Assembly (NCBI GenBank): GCA_012728535.1
Contig: JAAYEX010000045.1
Location: 1 to 23,163, forward strand
Direction of reading: 5' to 3'
Origin: Clostridiaceae bacterium
Lineage (GTDB): Bacteria > Bacillota > Clostridia > Saccharofermentanales > DTU023
DNA length: 23,163 bases
Numbering within the stretch: the stretch's first letter is position 1; every line of letters begins with the position of its first letter. Under the pieces are notes generated by a model, which worked only from the letters and a program-made list of their open reading frames with translations, was not told where the DNA came from and made no database searches. Positions 21,978 through 23,163 of this stretch are shown here, piece by piece. A program made the position numbers and the translations under genes.

Positions 21978-22769
21978 CTATTCTATTTTGTAAACCAAGT
22001 CTTTATCATAATCGGCCTCAATAGTAATAACAATTCCGAACTGCTCTGCAGGGCCTTCCTTATCTACATCATGCCAACGTGCGGCAAACTCATCTTTGGG
22101 GATATAGGCATAATTTCCTGATGTGGATGGATCCATGAAATATATGTTTTCTGTATCGTATCCGATTGCTATAACATAGTGGCCACTGTCGTATTCAAGC
22201 TTATACTCAGAAATAGTCAGGTATGACCAAGCCTGTATCGCGCAGATTACAGTTTTCCCCTGATCGAGATAAGCACAAAGCTCATCTAAAGTAAGTTCAA
22301 ATTCCGGTTCAGCAATGATTCTGTTCTCATTGCCGTCCTGAGTAATATCACTGTAGTGAGACTTTGTGTTCAGAAGTTCGACGATTTTCTTATAGTTGGT
22401 ACCGTCCTCATCATTTGCTCCTAAAGCCGAGATCAGGTTATCTTCCCGAACATCAAAATCATAGCCGGCGTACCTAAGAATTGATTGGGCACAGGCTACA
22501 CCACAGGAATATCTTGTTGACTGTCTTACCAGCGGCAGCTCTATCAGGACCGTGGGAAGCTGTTCTTTTAAATCCAGTGATGTCGCATAATAATGCTCAA
22601 AGCTGACTTCAAATGGTTTTTCATCTGTTTCGTAGTTTTCCTCATCTAAACCATCTCCCTTGCTCATGACCGGCATGCTTTCTTTGCTGCCGCTAGCTGC
22701 TTGGCATCCAGCGACAGTTACCGTTATCAGCAGTATCACCAGAAAAGTTCTAAGGCTTGATTTTCTCAT
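21978..22769 (-). CDS. C39-like cysteine peptidase lipoprotein
   Basis: Lipid-anchored extracellular protein. The signal peptide is basic then hydrophobic and ends in a lipobox VAGC (C22). After an acidic linker (about 35-60) a papain-like C39-type domain follows: VRQSTRYSCGVACAQSILRY (81-100) with oxyanion Gln Q83 and nucleophile C89, then DSGHYVIAIGYD with H197 and FMDPST with D213, so the catalytic set appears complete. 263 residues. Such domains often cut Gly-Gly leader peptides when fused to ABC exporters, but this one is a stand-alone lipoprotein and its substrate is unknown. GAGGTG lies about 8 nt before the ATG. It follows the partial gene at the right edge by 96 bases. Confidence 0.85.
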   Translation of the reverse strand: MRKSSLRTFLVILLITVTVAGCQAASGSKESMPVMSKGDGLDEENYETDEKPFEVSFEHYYATSLDLKEQLPTVLIELPLVRQSTRYSCGVACAQSILRYAGYDFDVREDNLISALGANDEDGTNYKKIVELLNTKSHYSDITQDGNENRIIAEPEFELTLDELCAYLDQGKTVICAIQAWSYLTISEYKLEYDSGHYVIAIGYDTENIYFMDPSTSGNYAYIPKDEFAARWHDVDKEGPAEQFGIVITIEADYDKDLVYKIE

Positions 22770-22865
22770 GGAAATTCACCTCATTTATGTTTCTTCAGCT
22801 GAACTTATGACCTTGTTCGACTTGCCACAACGGACCAGTTTCCGTCGATAATCCCTTGTAACTTA

Positions 22866-23163
22866 TCAAAAGCTTATTTTAATTAAGTTGCTTTCGTTTT
22901 CATAGGAATAGTTGGCCTTCTCTGTTTTGGCCAAGGCAATTTTCATTGAAAGCTCATCCCCTTCTTCTATAGGGTTATATCTTTTGCCTTCCCAGTGCAT
23001 GATCACCTCACAGGCTTCTCCGCCTTCAGCACAGGAAGCGTCAAAACTTAAGAGCAAACCAGCGTCAGGCAAGGCGGGAAGTATTACCGATACGCACATT
23101 TCTTCAAATATCTGCTGAAACTTCAAATTCTGTGCTGAGGACAGGGCATGCCTGTATCCGAAC
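22866..23163 (-). CDS. C-terminal part of an unidentified gene, possibly an HATPase-like domain
   Basis: The frame is open to the right edge (first full codons read FGYRHALSSAQNLKFQQIF), so at least 98 C-terminal residues of a longer protein are present; the TTG at 23126 need not be the start. Visible: a helix with FEEMCVSVILPALPD, an alternating strand pattern around LLLSFDAS and CEVIMHW, RYNPIEEGDELSMKIALAKT, and a final strand YSYENESNLIKISF. The layout loosely recalls the C-terminal end of RsbW-type histidine-kinase-like ATPases, but no complete ATP-binding motif is in view. The product is not identified. Confidence 0.5.
   Translation of the reverse strand, partial: FGYRHALSSAQNLKFQQIFEEMCVSVILPALPDAGLLLSFDASCAEGGEACEVIMHWEGKRYNPIEEGDELSMKIALAKTEKANYSYENESNLIKISF

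Overview
The window looks like chromosomal DNA of a low-to-mid GC, Gram-positive-type bacterium, most likely an anaerobe of the class Clostridia. The reasons are a Firmicutes-style S10 ribosomal cluster, strong AGGAGG-type ribosome binding sites, an ftsE-ftsX-M23-S41 cluster, formate-tetrahydrofolate ligase, and two Crp/Fnr proteins. The species cannot be named from this sequence. Almost everything is on the minus strand; the only clear plus-strand gene is an ABC-F ATPase. I see no insertion sequence, prophage, CRISPR array, rRNA or tRNA.

Region 1 (1-5185, minus): the S10 operon in canonical order rpsJ-rplC-rplD-rplW-rplB-rpsS-rplV-rpsC-rplP, with rplP running off the left edge. A strong promoter (TTGCAA-17-TATACT) drives a leader of about 260 nt with several hairpins. 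L16 carries an acidic C-terminal tail, L22 an N-terminal extension and L23 a C-terminal tail.

Region 2 (5283-8642): a divergent ABC-F protein, converging on a dihydropyrimidinase/hydantoinase-type amidohydrolase.

Region 3 (8679-14635, minus): a probable cell-envelope operon: PucR/CdaR-type regulator, FtsE with a long extra C-terminal tail, FtsX, a coiled-coil M23 (LytM) peptidase and an S41 (CtpA-type) PDZ protease. The likely logic is that FtsEX controls the M23 hydrolase from across the membrane.

Region 4 (14831-17580, minus): formate-tetrahydrofolate ligase with its terminator, then a Crp/Fnr regulator with its own promoter.

Region 5 (17683-21221, minus): the most interesting part. A small HMA metal-binding protein, a P1B-type ATPase lacking its own HMA domain and carrying an unusual CPG motif, a Crp/Fnr regulator with a Cys/His-rich N-terminus, and rpiB. 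Two near-identical 14-bp palindromes, TTGACC-N2-GGTCAA, lie about 70 bp upstream of the HMA gene and of the ATPase gene. They have FNR-box geometry, and the linked regulator has the FNR-type ExxSR recognition helix. I infer a self-contained metal-responsive regulon whose two units are separated by a terminator.

Region 6 (21238-23163, minus): an uncharacterised small protein, a C39-like cysteine-peptidase lipoprotein, and the 3' end of a gene entering from the right edge.
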